Assembly: GCA_025201865.1 (NCBI GenBank) | Contig: MU603156.1 | Coordinates: 5,829-17,474 of the forward strand | Length of the DNA stretch: 11,646 nt | Reading direction: 5' to 3' | From: Ramicandelaber brevisporus | Lineage: Eukaryota; Kickxellomycota; Ramicandelaberales; Ramicandelaberaceae | The notes under the pieces: model-generated | What the model saw: the letters and a program-made list of their open reading frames with translations, nothing else | Databases searched by the model: none | What the model was told of the DNA's origin: nothing | Shown: in pieces, positions 1 to 9,100 of the stretch | Position numbering within the stretch: the first letter of the stretch is position 1 | Layout of the letters: each line of letters opens with the position of its first letter | Translations under genes and position numbers: made by a program

Positions 1-276
1 CAGCACTTCGAGGCGAGAGCCGACGTAGCCGCGAGCGAGAGCATTGGACGAGTTGTCGGAAGGAGACGCGGCGGCGGCGAGCTTGGCAGCAATGGCATCT
101 TCGCGACGCGCAGTGCGGACAGCGAAGCCAAGCGAGAGGAGAAGAAGAGAGAAGGAGAAGAGAACGCCGAGTCCAATATGACGCGTGCAGAAGCCTGGTT
201 CTCCGTTATCGTTCCAGAGTGACCAGTCTGCAGCAGAGCACTTTGGCACCAGCAGCGAGAGAGCAGCTGCAAGCAT
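1..276 (-). CDS. N-terminal fragment of a membrane protein, possibly an ABCC/MRP-type transporter (partial)
   Basis: An open frame of 92 codons runs from an ATG at 276 to the window edge with no stop. An in-frame TAA lies upstream with no ATG in between, so this start is well fixed. The product begins with a short, probably lumenal segment containing DWSLWN and PGFC. One strongly hydrophobic helix follows (about residues 34-53, GVLFSFSLLLLSLGFAV), then basic residues (RTARR) and an Ala/Ser-rich stretch. Trp, Asn and Cys just before the first helix, then positive charge, resembles the start of the TMD0 of MRP-type ABC transporters. That match is by eye and weak, and other polytopic membrane proteins are possible. 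Codon use (many C- and G-ending codons) looks coding. Function remains unassigned because the diagnostic domains lie outside the window. Confidence 0.5.
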   Translation of the reverse strand, partial: MLAAALSLLVPKCSAADWSLWNDNGEPGFCTRHIGLGVLFSFSLLLLSLGFAVRTARREDAIAAKLAAAASPSDNSSNALARGYVGSRLEVL

Positions 277-392
277 CTCGTCAGTAAAATATGAGAGGAG
301 GCTAGAGAAGTTTGTGTCCTGAATCTGCAAAACGGACTTTGTTTAGAGATGAGATTTACTTTACTTTGCTTTGCTTTCGCGTAGAGGCTGTT

Positions 393-410
393 GGGGGGGG
401 GGAATGGGGG
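393..410. repeat. Poly-G tract (G10 followed by G5)
   Basis: Ten consecutive G at 393-402, then AAT, then five G at 406-410. On the minus strand, which would be the 5' leader or promoter of the membrane-protein gene, this is poly-C, starting 117 bases upstream of its ATG. Long mononucleotide runs are prone to length errors, so the exact count may not be reliable. Confidence 0.8.
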
Positions 411-598
411 TTGTAACTGAGCGAGCACAAATCAGCCAACTATCCACCTGACATCTCACCATTTCGGAATGTCGACCATTTATAGGCAGCGGTGAGTGTG
501 ACATGTGGGAACATGGCAACATGACTTGCATCCAGTGACAAGTTGTTACTGAGAAGTGATTCACTCTTATGTCAGCTCTCAAGTTGCGCATGGGCCAA

Positions 599-606
599 TA
601 TTTATA
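599..606 (-). promoter_or_regulatory. TATA-like element for the membrane-protein gene
   Basis: The minus strand reads TATAAATA here, a good TATA-box match, 323 bases upstream of the ATG at 276. On the plus strand it overlaps the last base of a CCAAT at 595-599. A start site about 30 bases downstream would imply a leader near 290 nt, which is long, so its use is uncertain. Confidence 0.3.
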
Positions 607-774
607 TTTCCGCTTAATCGTCGATCTTCATGTATCATCGAAAGTGTCAATATGCAGATTAACGGTTCAGTATAGTGATCTGTGGCGGCTGTTCTGTAGC
701 CATGTACACGAGATGAAAGCCAGTATAACAAATACAGCAACAGCAAAGGGTTGAATATGAAAATTGTCGGAAGA

Positions 775-780
775 TTTAAT
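775..780 (-). terminator. Possible polyadenylation signal (ATTAAA) of the carrier gene
   Basis: The minus strand reads ATTAAA five bases past the TAA stop of the carrier gene. It is the common one-base variant of AATAAA. Lying so close to the stop, it would give a very short 3' UTR. I saw no canonical AATAAA in the following few hundred bases. Confidence 0.3.
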
Positions 781-785
781 ACTCT

Positions 786-1919
786 TTAGTGATCATCAAC
801 CTGATGACGCAGTAGCTCGTAACAGAGCAAACCTAATGCAGATGCAGGAACACTTCTAAGTGTTGTGGATAAAGACCCTGCCCAAAGATACTGCAGTGTT
901 GACATCCCATTACTCCTAGCCGTTACTCGGAGTACTCTCCATGCATGTGTGTATTTTCCAGATTCGCTGAGAGGTCGTGTCTGCTGGTGGTGAGTACGTG
1001 CAGTTTGAGCGTAGCTACTATGCCGAACAAGCTCCTCATTGAGGACTTGACCATATCGAGTAAACGGATGATGCACAACTTGGAATGCCATTGCAGCCAA
1101 AGCGCCAGACCCGAGCACACCTAGTGACTCCTTCACATATGATTGAGTCTCCTTCGATTTACGCTGTAAATGGCCGAATCCAGCCCTTGCCGGTGCCAAA
1201 ACGCGCTTTGCAGACTCAAAGACGCCAAAGAATGCCGCAAATCCAACTGCGTCTTTCGCAATGCTCAGTCGCAGGCTGCTGTACAGCTGTCGCCATGATA
1301 GGGACCGCCATGCATCGCGGAAGTAGCCCCATGAATGACCATATCGAGCATTTTGTGATACGACTTCCCGTGCCTCAATTTGTGCAAACACGTTATCGAA
1401 CGGAACACCAAACACAGAATGAGCTAAACCACCAATTGCACCAGCAGCAAACGCATCAATATCCAGTCCAAATTGACTCGAGGAGAATACTGATGATGAT
1501 GATAATGACAATGGTGACTGTCGCAGATACCTGTAGGAGTGATCGTAGGCTGTAAACAGCGCAATACCAACTGTCGAGTTGCCAATTAGTGGCAGCAGCA
1601 CGTATCGAGGAATGAATCCCCATCCGCGTAGCTTGACACTGCCAATCAAGAGTCCGAGGGACGTTTGCCGTAGGAACATTGGCATCCTCCTCGCGATAGC
1701 GCCGTCGGCCATAACTTCACTTGATGACATGAGTACAGCTCTCGACGGTGCCAAATAGTCTACCCGAACCGGCCGGAACAGCTTCAGTGGAACGCGATAC
1801 CAAAAGTAGAGTGGCTGCATGATTAGTGCTCGCACAACACCAGCCGACTGAGATGGTATCGACCGTTTAACGTGACTTTGTCCTGGTTCATCTCTATCTC
1901 TATCATCCGTCGTCGCCAT
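786..1919 (-). CDS. Divergent mitochondrial carrier family (SLC25-like) protein
   Basis: The protein is 377 residues from the ATG at 1919, which has a good context (A at -3, G at +4). Carrier-type repeats are visible. A TM2-like helix with a G-rich lead-in spans about 97-130. TM3 is about 155-180 (FAAGAIGGLAHSVFGVPFDN), TM4 about 215-240 (SLRLSIAKDAVGF then FESAKRV), TM5 about 265-295, and TM6 about 340-371 (LWAGSLSTTLRSVPASALG then YELLR, the classic carrier ending). The Px[DE]xx[KR] signature is degenerate: PFDNVF in repeat two and PFTRYG in repeat three. An FWYRVPLKLFRPVRVDYL block near 39-56 recalls, from memory, a fungal-specific carrier-like family of unknown substrate. Members normally sit in the inner mitochondrial membrane, so transport is inferred and the substrate is unknown. 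The frame stays open upstream, with ATGs at 2195 and 2105, but that extension is Arg/Thr/Ala low-complexity sequence and is probably leader. No intron is needed. Confidence 0.8.
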   Translation of the reverse strand: MATTDDRDRDEPGQSHVKRSIPSQSAGVVRALIMQPLYFWYRVPLKLFRPVRVDYLAPSRAVLMSSSEVMADGAIARRMPMFLRQTSLGLLIGSVKLRGWGFIPRYVLLPLIGNSTVGIALFTAYDHSYRYLRQSPLSLSSSSVFSSSQFGLDIDAFAAGAIGGLAHSVFGVPFDNVFAQIEAREVVSQNARYGHSWGYFRDAWRSLSWRQLYSSLRLSIAKDAVGFAAFFGVFESAKRVLAPARAGFGHLQRKSKETQSYVKESLGVLGSGALAAMAFQVVHHPFTRYGQVLNEELVRHSSYAQTARTHHQQTRPLSESGKYTHAWRVLRVTARSNGMSTLQYLWAGSLSTTLRSVPASALGLLCYELLRHQVDDH

Positions 1920-2211
1920 CCTCGTTGTCTTCGCTGTTGTCGTTGTCTTTGTCGCTTTTGATCTTCCAGAAGGGAATTTTTGGGTGAATTTTGCTCTCTC
2001 TCTCGTTTCTCTCCGCTCTCTTTCTCGTTTGTGTGTCTGTGTGTGTGATACGTAATCGATTCCTGGCCTTGGCTTTGGCTTTACATCTTTTTCAACCAAC
2101 TTCATTTCTCCTTCTTTGTGTATAGCAGCAGCAACAGCAGCAGCAGTAATCTCTTCTTCTTCTCTCGTAAACGGACCAAACACGAACGATATCATTGTAT
2201 TTGGGGTTGGG
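1920..2211. promoter_or_regulatory. Divergent promoter between the carrier and Uds1-type genes
   Basis: The two genes are transcribed away from each other, with 292 bases between their most likely start codons. I see no TATA box. The region is dominated by CT and GT simple repeats, and by GCA and CTT triplet runs near 2126-2165. The plus-strand frame has no ATG before 2212. The minus-strand frame is open throughout, with candidate ATGs at 2105 and 2195. Start-site positions cannot be read from sequence alone. Confidence 0.6.
1994..2047. repeat. CT/GT-rich microsatellite in the divergent promoter
   Basis: A run of CT dinucleotides broken by G and TTT grades into GT dinucleotides (GTGTGTCTGTGTGTGTG at the right-hand end). 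On the minus strand it is a GA-rich purine tract followed by CA repeats. If translated as part of the extended carrier frame it gives an Arg/Glu/Thr/His low-complexity segment, which argues that it is leader or promoter DNA. Confidence 0.8.
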
Positions 2212-3490
2212 ATGCGCGCGATCTTCGGCCTCAAGAAGAAGAAGGACAAGACTTCATCTTCAGGAAGTCCTCCGACAGTGTCGGTTTCAACTCCAGCATC
2301 TGCCAGTAATAGTGCTGAGCGATACCATCTCCATCAATACCAACAACAACAACAGCAACAGCAGCAGCACCAGCAGCAGCAGGAGAGCCATATCGTAGGC
2401 GACACGGTTCCTGTCGACCCAGACACTGGCATTGATTTTTCTGCAGTTCCTCCTCATCCTAATCCTCATCCGCATCCTAATGTCCATTACACAGATAGCC
2501 GAAACTCAGATTTCAATGCCAATGGTCCAGTTAGCGACGGAGCGTCGGCGCGATCTGATTCGAGAAGCGATTTCAGCGGAATCATGTCACCTCAGCATAT
2601 TCACCAAGGCAGACACCCGGCAATGAGTGTTGATATCGAGCGATTTGGTGGACGCCAAACTGCGAGTCATCAACCAAGCTCTGGACGCGTAACATCAGCA
2701 GCAGTATCAGCTGGACCAGTTGGACCAATTGGAATGCCCATGATGGATCGACCAGCCTCTCCACAGCTTTTTAGGCAGCCTGGTCCTCAGTTTCTGGCAC
2801 CGAGACGGCCGGCTAGTTCGATGGGCTTGGGGAGTCTCGAAGAAAGCAGCATTGAATTGCACAGTAGCAGTGCTGGGCATGGCGGTGGTTCATCAAACGA
2901 GTTTAATGCGGCCATCCAGCCAGCTCCATTCAGTCCAATTCAGCGGCCAATGAGTCCGATCTCAGGCAGTGCATTCAGTGGCCAGCATTCAGCATTCAGC
3001 CATCAGATGCCGCAAGTTCAGCAGGGCAAAACTACATCGACAGAGAAGATTGACGATGAAGAGGAGCTCAAATTGGATGTTGATAATTTCTTTGGCAAGC
3101 GATCATCTAAAAAGTCGAAGGATTCATCATCAGCAGGAGCCTCAGCGAATAAGAACAAGCAGGCAGATAATAGCAAGGAAAATCGCAAATCTCGATCCTT
3201 CTTCTCATTCAAAAAGGACAAGCCATCATCCACAGCATCAGACACTACGAGCGATGTGCAGGTATCCATCTCAATTCCTTCTGGTCAGAATAACAAGCTC
3301 TCTCGGTTAGTCTCTACAACAAGCAACAACAGTGACAGTCAGCATGCAGCATCGATCATGTCTGGTAATCAACAGCAGCAACAGATGCAGCAACAGATGC
3401 AGCCACTGGTTGAAACTCCGGAAGATGTCAATTTACCACCACTCGGTCCACCACAAGGATACTATGACCAATATCCACGTCAGCATTCTC

Positions 3491-3525
<35 letters not shown>

Positions 3526-6500
3526 CTGCTGCTGCTACAGCAGCAACAACACCAGTATCAGCCAATGGCACCTCTTCCACCTATGGCATCATATAGCTTA
3601 ATGGCACCTTACCCTAATCAGCCTCCTCAGCGTCAGCCAACTCAAGGCTCAGATGGCACTAGCATGTATGTCTCGTTTGGACACAGTGACAGCCTTGGCC
3701 GTGAGCAGGATCTATCAGCTGAACACGCTCAGCATGCTGCAGCTCTGCACAGTTTAATTGGCCAAGAAAGTATCTTCCAGCATCAGCAGCAGCATGGCAG
3801 CCAATATGATCCAATTCGTGAAGACCAAATAATTGCAGCTCTTCCTGCACCGCCAGTTGCTCTGCCAACTAGCCCCGGCGCTAGAGGCGGCCAGCGACTG
3901 ACAGTCCACATCGGCCAGCCAGCATCTCCAACCTCGGCTAATGACAACCAACGGCCCCTCTCTAACATTTACTCTGGCGATGCCGTGGCTCGCGGTGCAT
4001 CTTCTCCTCGCACCCCATCCTTCTTTGAGCAGAATGCAGCTCGTGCAGCTGGATTAATGGGCGGCTCTTACTCTCAGTCTCAGTCTCAATCTCCAAACCT
4101 GCAGCCATTTGTGCACCAGCGCCAACTCAGTGACTCTAGCAGATTCCAGACGCCTTCTCAGTCTCTTGCTTCTTCGATCATCAATGCACCGCACCAGCAC
4201 CAGCAACAGCTGCCTCCGCGACAGTTGACAGACAGTGATGGTAATATCCAAATTGCAGCTGGAATCAATGCATTTAGAAATGATAGTCGCCATCATGGCG
4301 GCGGTGGCGGCATGGTCGATGTTGATGACGATGATGATATTTCAATGTTTGAACATGAGACCATTCCACCTGACTCAATTGTGCGTTCATCCACAAAGAT
4401 TGTTCCTCAGCAGCCACCTTCTCGACCACATTCAGCCGCACCTTCTCTTGCTCAGCAGCAACAACAACAATCACAGCAACAGCAGCAACAACCACAGTCT
4501 GCACTTCGGAATGCATCTCATTCTCAACCACATTCACCTCTTGGTCCACGCCATGTCTCCAGTGCATCCAATCTCTCACAAATGCCACCAAGTGCTCGCT
4601 ATTCTGGACACGAAGCAACGGGTCCATCAGCAGGTCCAGGCAAAGCGTCGCATCTTCGTACAGCCAGCGGTCATCTTGTTCCGCGTCTAGTTCCAATGCC
4701 AACCAATAGCAGCTCTCATCAGCTGGCAGGTAACGGTGGAAGTCGCTCTAGCATGGTTGTGACTTCTCAGCAGCCAACTGGCTCCTCTCTAGTGTCTTCA
4801 GTTCGTCCAATGAGCAGCATTGAGCCTCATGCATCTGGCTACACGTCACTGAGCGCAACTCTTGTCTCCGCTGCACCTACTGCTGCTACCAATGATGTGC
4901 AGAAACAACATCAGCCACCAGTTTCGCCCGCATCTCCTCTGCGCTCACCGACTCCAATCATTGCATCCCGTGGCTCAATGGACAGTGTTCGCTCCATCGT
5001 TATGCAACAGCAACAGCAACAGCAACAACAACAACAGCAACAGCAACAGCAGCAAGCCGACTCATCCCTGGGCAGCAACTCTGGTCGTCATTTGCAGCCA
5101 GCTGATGCTCATCGTGCGTCTGCATCTCCGCTTGCTCGTGCATCGATGGAGGCTCCGAGCTCAGCTGGATTGCCCTCAGTGTTGGCCAGTCGCAATGCTT
5201 CTCAGCAGCCTTCAATGAGTGCCAGCTCTCGCGGTGGCTCAAAGAACAACTCACCTGCTCCATACAAGACAACTTTCGAATCAAATACTGGCGCAGTGTC
5301 GAGTGCCTTTGATGGAATTCCGCTGGATGTCGATGACGGCATGCTAGATAAGCTCATTGCTCAATTGGAAGAACATGCAATGCGAGAGCAAATTACAGCG
5401 GTTGTGCTGACTACAGATGAGGTTACGTCGATGTTGAATGAAGAGCGCATGCTATCTGAGCGAGTTGCGGACTGTATGAAGCGGCTGTCAGTTGAGACCA
5501 AGATTCGGGATGCAGCTGAACATTTCATGAATCAACTCAGCGCTGCACGCAACAAGAAAACAGCCAAAACTGCGGAAGAGAAGCTGCTGGCCACTCATCG
5601 TAAAATCGATCAAATATCATCAGAAATGATGAGATTGAGTCGATCTCACACTGCAATCAAAGATAGACTCGCCAGACATTGGACAGCTGTTGGTATTGAA
5701 TGGGGCCGACGCGAGCGTGAGAGATTGCGAATGTTTATTGACATGCACGCTGATGCTTCAACTTCAATTGGTGACAATGAGAGCGACAATGGTGGCGAAG
5801 CTAGACGCAGGGTCAGCAATCAGCCAACTACTCCCAAACTCAATGTTGCTGACCTCAATGCCTCATTTGCTGATTTGAACGCAGAGAAGCTGCGCCTCAT
5901 TACAGCCGCAACTGCCACAGCCACTGCCACTGCTCATGCCACTGCCTCAAAGGCACAGTTGTATCCAGTCGTTTCACGTTCCTCTGCTCTTGACATTGAT
6001 GATGGCGCATCTGCAATCAGCGATACATTTGAGACAGCCAGTGAGCAATTCTCTGATGTTCCAGCCACTGCCGCCACAACCAACCTGGATTCTGCCGACG
6101 CTATGCACAAGACCAAGGGTAAAGGCATCAAGTCACGTACTACAGCCTCTGCTCCAACTGGTGGCCACAATGCTGCACAGGAAGTGATTGAGGAACTGCG
6201 TGGTAAGTTGATTGCTGCCCACAATGAAGTCCAACATTGGCAAGAGATTGCAGATGACCGCAGCCGTGATGCCACTGCCGCTCGTTCTGACTTTGAAATG
6301 CTTCAATCCAAGTATGAAGTTGAGCGAGTTCAGTTTGACAAGACTCAGGGCGAGTTGTCTGCCGCACGTGCTACTTTGACTCATTTGCAGAACTCCATTG
6401 AAGCCGCTGCTGGTGCAACCACGACTGCTGCATTGGCATCACTGAAGAACAAGTCCCAGTCTGATGAGCCTCAAGCTGAACCAGTTGTCCAGGTCGATGA

Positions 6501-8610
6501 ATTGGTGGCACAACTCCAGACCGAGCAGCGTTCACGCCAAGCAGTTGAGCAAGAGCTGGCTACATTGCGAGAGCAGCTTCAAGAACAGCATTCGCCTCGT
6601 GGACTGCGCTCTGGCGGTTCTCGATTATCGATTCTGAGCGACACTCCACAGCCTGCCCCTGCTGAGACTATTGCTGACCAGCTCGAACCATCTCCCGATG
6701 GCACTGAAGAAGACACTCGAGTCCGTGATCGCAAGGTTGAGATTGAAGCGCTGCGCACCATTGTGACTGCACGCGAGGAGAAGATTGTCAGATTGCAGGA
6801 TTCTATCAAGGAGTCTGTTACGGAGAGCGAGCGTGTCAAGGGTGAATTGGCTCGAACAATGCAGAGTCTGCGCGACTTGAGTTCTGAGTTGCCTTCTATT
6901 GTCGATCTGGCATCGATTGAGGATATTGCTGATGCCAATGGCCAGTCATCCACCGAGCGCGAGATTGCCGCACCTCCGCTGTCTCCAACATTGTCATCGA
7001 CATCATCCACGCTCACTGCACTCACTCATCCATCCCGCAAAGCCAATTCCAGCAACGTGGTTTCATTCACTTCCGCTTTTATTGAGAATGTACGCCGATT
7101 GGCCCAAGGGTACACTGGTGCTGTTGATCATGTTCGTAACCTGCAGACTCAGCGTCATCGACTGCGCCAAGAGGTTGATGATGCTACTCGAATGCTTGAG
7201 GAGGAGCATGCCAAGCGCATTGATTTGGAGGCTGCTTTCAGTGCTAGTATGCAGTCATCCAGTAGTCCAGTTGACGACAATGCTGGTCGTGGTGCCAATG
7301 TCGGCAATACTATCCCTGCCACTACTGCTGTCACTGCTGCCGCCGCCGCTGCCAAGAAGTTTGACATTGGCGATGTTGAACTGGATAGCACAGTGTCAAA
7401 TAACTTTGACTTCCAGGGCTTCAGCGAGCTGTCCCTTGATCTAGATAGCATTATGAATAGCGCCAAGGCTCCTGGCGGCATTGGCGGAGCTGCACATGGT
7501 ACTTCTTCAGTTGGTACACTGAGCCGTCGTGGTAGCACTGGTTCGCTGGCATTCTTGTCTATTGGACGCACGCAAGGCATTACACTGGAGCGCGCTGAGG
7601 AACTCGAGACCACCATTTCCGAGCTGCGCGAGAAGGTGCAGGCGCTAGACCAAGAGCTGGCTGAGGTTGTCAAGGCCCGCAACTTGTTCAAGGCTGAGTG
7701 TGCGACTCATTTGGCCACTGTTGACGAACTGACGACCAAGCTGTCAAGCGTTGAGGCCCAGGTTAAGAACCAGCAGTCGCTGCTTATTGAGGTTGAGCGA
7801 CAGAAGCAACTCATTGAGCAGTTGCGCGAAAACGTGTCTGATGCCGCCAGTACCATTCACGAGCTCCAGAACAGCCACAAGGCCGAAATCACAGCCATGT
7901 CGACGAGTGCAGCCACGCGCGAGTACATTTTGATGGAGCGCGACAAGAAGGTTTCTACTGAGTTGGATTCCGTGCTCGTTGAGTTTGACAAGTTGAACCA
8001 GCGTTTCATTGATCTGGATGATGACCGGCGGATGTATGAGAGACGCGAGGCTGCGTGGCGCACTCAAATCTCACAGCTGGAATCTGCGCTGGCCACCACC
8101 AAGATGGAGTCTGTCATTGAGCGTGCTTCTGTCGAAACTGAAGCCAAATACCAGCTCTCCCGATCATCCACAGTCATTGGCAGCGCATCTTCAGTGGTAC
8201 CAGACCGATCCAACGGCAGCTCTGGCAGCATCAGCAACAAGTCTGACGACCAACTCTCCTCAGTATCATCAACAGCAGCGGCAGCAGTGCCAGCTGACAG
8301 ACGATTCGCCTACCCAACCGCGGTTATTATGCGCGAAGAGTTCCGTCGCATGCTTGGTGAATTACGTGGCCAGTATGACGAGTCCATTCGGCTGCTTCAG
8401 ACTGAGAAGCAAGAACTTGAACAGCGTATTCGAGACATGCGTCGCAACCAACTGGAGTCACGGACTGGCTCTCTCCGTATTGTAAATTCTTCCCAACAAC
8501 AGCAACAACAACAGCAACAGCTGCAACAACTGCCACCGCTTAATGGCACTGCAAACGACAATTCACCACGTCCGCGTGCACTGTCCAAGTCTGCAACAGC
8601 TGTCGCATAA
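2212..8610 (+). CDS. Uds1-domain (up-regulated during septation) coiled-coil protein, 2132 aa
   Basis: A single intron-free frame runs from the first ATG in frame (2212; codons before it contain no ATG) to tandem TAA TAA stops. Residues 1 to about 1040 are disordered and rich in Gln, Ser, Pro and His, with polyQ tracts at 44-57, 427-438, 748-760 and 932-948, another at 2095-2103, and many SP/TP sites. Residues 1045-1165 (LDKLIAQLEEHAMREQ through LSVETKIRDAAEH to RLARHWTAVGIEW) match my recollection of the Uds1 Pfam family: helical, with a conserved ETKxRDAA-type core. Coiled coils follow at about 1324-1400, 1430-1462, 1506-1561, 1634-1680 and 1793-1980. A conserved-looking helix (MREEFRRMLGELR) lies at 2038-2080. 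Uds1 proteins are fungal and linked by name to septation; a scaffold role at septum or hyphal tip is inference. The SP/TP density suggests CDK or MAPK control. Its length makes it large for the family. Confidence 0.8.
2341..2382 (+). repeat. PolyQ tract, CAA/CAG (Q9-H-Q4)
   Basis: Nine Gln codons, one His, then four Gln codons, residues 44-57 of the Uds1-type protein. Mixed CAA and CAG. Confidence 0.95.
3490..3525 (+). repeat. Pure (CAA)12 tract followed by a Leu run
   Basis: Twelve uninterrupted CAA codons (residues 427-438) are followed by CTG CTG CTG CTA and then CAG CAG CAA CAA, giving Q12-L4-Q4. This is the only uninterrupted triplet array of this length in the window, so it is the likeliest to vary in length. 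Confidence 0.95.
4453..4491 (+). repeat. PolyQ tract (Q6-S-Q6)
   Basis: Six Gln codons, a Ser and six more Gln codons (residues 748-760), mixed CAA/CAG, in a Ser/Pro/His-rich disordered stretch. Confidence 0.95.
5005..5055 (+). repeat. PolyQ tract (Q17), interrupted CAA/CAG
   Basis: Seventeen Gln codons (residues 932-948), the longest glutamine run in the protein. CAA and CAG alternate irregularly, which usually stabilises such arrays. It lies about 100 residues before the Uds1 domain. Confidence 0.95.
8494..8520 (+). repeat. C-terminal polyQ tract (Q9)
   Basis: Nine mixed CAA/CAG codons (residues 2095-2103) just after the last predicted helix, 29 residues before the end of the Uds1-type protein. 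Confidence 0.95.
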
Positions 8611-8700
8611 TAATCACACCCCCCATTTCATTCTCTCGCACGCCTTTCACTTTCTTCTCTTTCTTAATTACTTGCTTCTTTCATTCTTTATTCAATAACA

Positions 8701-8706
8701 AATAAA
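8701..8706 (+). terminator. Polyadenylation signal (AATAAA) of the Uds1-type gene
   Basis: A canonical AATAAA lies 90 bases after the stop codon, following a pyrimidine-rich 3' UTR (8625-8690). Position and sequence fit a normal 3' end. Confidence 0.65.
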
Positions 8707-9071
8707 AAGGATTTAATTGTTAGTCAGTCAATGTATTGGCCACAGATTACTGTAGATGAGATTGTAGACACAATGTTGTTGCATCACTCCTGGTGATTCT
8801 CAGTGTCCATTCGCTCCTCACGAATGATACAGCGACCAGCCATTCACAGTCTACTATATTCATCTACCCGATCGATTTACCACAGTCTGCTCCCACAAAA
8901 CACGACTGCATCCCGAATACACTCACAAAAATACATTTAAGACGCTGCACTACCTACTATCACAAATGGCTCTTGAACATCCATTTCCTTCTTCTCTTGT
9001 TCTTCTCTCTCCATCTTTGTCTACTTTATTGCCACCATCGCCAATTAGATTTTCTACCAGCAACCTTGCAA
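8707..9071 (+). promoter_or_regulatory. Promoter and leader region of the first methyltransferase gene
   Basis: A TATA-like ACTATATT sits at 8853-8860, about 210 bases before the start codon. A pyrimidine-rich stretch (8981-9030) lies just upstream of the start, a common leader feature in fungi. Two upstream ATGs occur, at 8824 (38 codons, stop at 8938-8940) and 8966 (listed separately). Whether they are transcribed depends on the unknown start site. Confidence 0.35.
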
Positions 9072-9100
9072 ATGACCCTTCAAGAACTACCACCATCTAG
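8966..9100 (+). other. Upstream ORF overlapping the start of the first methyltransferase
   Basis: An ATG at 8966 with a strong context (A at -3, G at +4) opens 44 codons in a different frame, ending in TAG at 9098-9100, beyond the methyltransferase ATG at 9072. If the mRNA starts upstream of 8966, scanning ribosomes would be drawn away from the main start. If it starts inside the pyrimidine tract, the ORF is irrelevant. The peptide is Leu/Ser/Pro-rich with no recognisable domain. Confidence 0.35.

Larger units (their letters stand above)
277..785. other. Intergenic region between the membrane-protein start and the carrier stop
   Basis: This stretch is upstream of the gene starting at 276 and downstream of the carrier gene ending at 786, both on the minus strand. 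Two short open frames (361-591 minus, and 569-754 plus, 61 codons) have no recognisable domain and unconvincing composition, so I do not call them genes. It contains a G-rich homopolymer tract, a TATA-like element for the minus strand and an ATTAAA signal, listed separately. I see no tRNA or other structured RNA. Confidence 0.5.

Noticed and set aside
361-754. Two small open frames (361-591 minus, 569-754 plus)
   Set aside because: No recognisable domain and no coding-like composition; they partly overlap each other on opposite strands in an intergenic region.
1085-1555. 156-codon plus-strand open frame inside the carrier gene
   Set aside because: It is antisense to a gene with clear carrier motifs, has no domain, and its His/Gln/Met-rich composition is what the mirror of that gene would give.
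3332-3601. Out-of-frame open reading through the (CAA)12 tract, giving poly-Asn
   Set aside because: Any CAA array is open in three frames; there is no independent start or conserved sequence.
6579-7691. Long minus-strand open frames (148 and 178 codons) within the Uds1-type gene
   Set aside because: They lie opposite the coiled-coil region and are Ser/Val-rich with no motif. This is the usual mirror of GAG/CTG-rich coding sequence.
8793-9071. N-terminal extension of methyltransferase copy 1 with a hydrophobic stretch that resembles a membrane anchor
   Set aside because: The extension begins at GTG and has no ATG before 9072. The hydrophobic run comes from a CT-rich leader, and the paralog starts at the equivalent of 9072.
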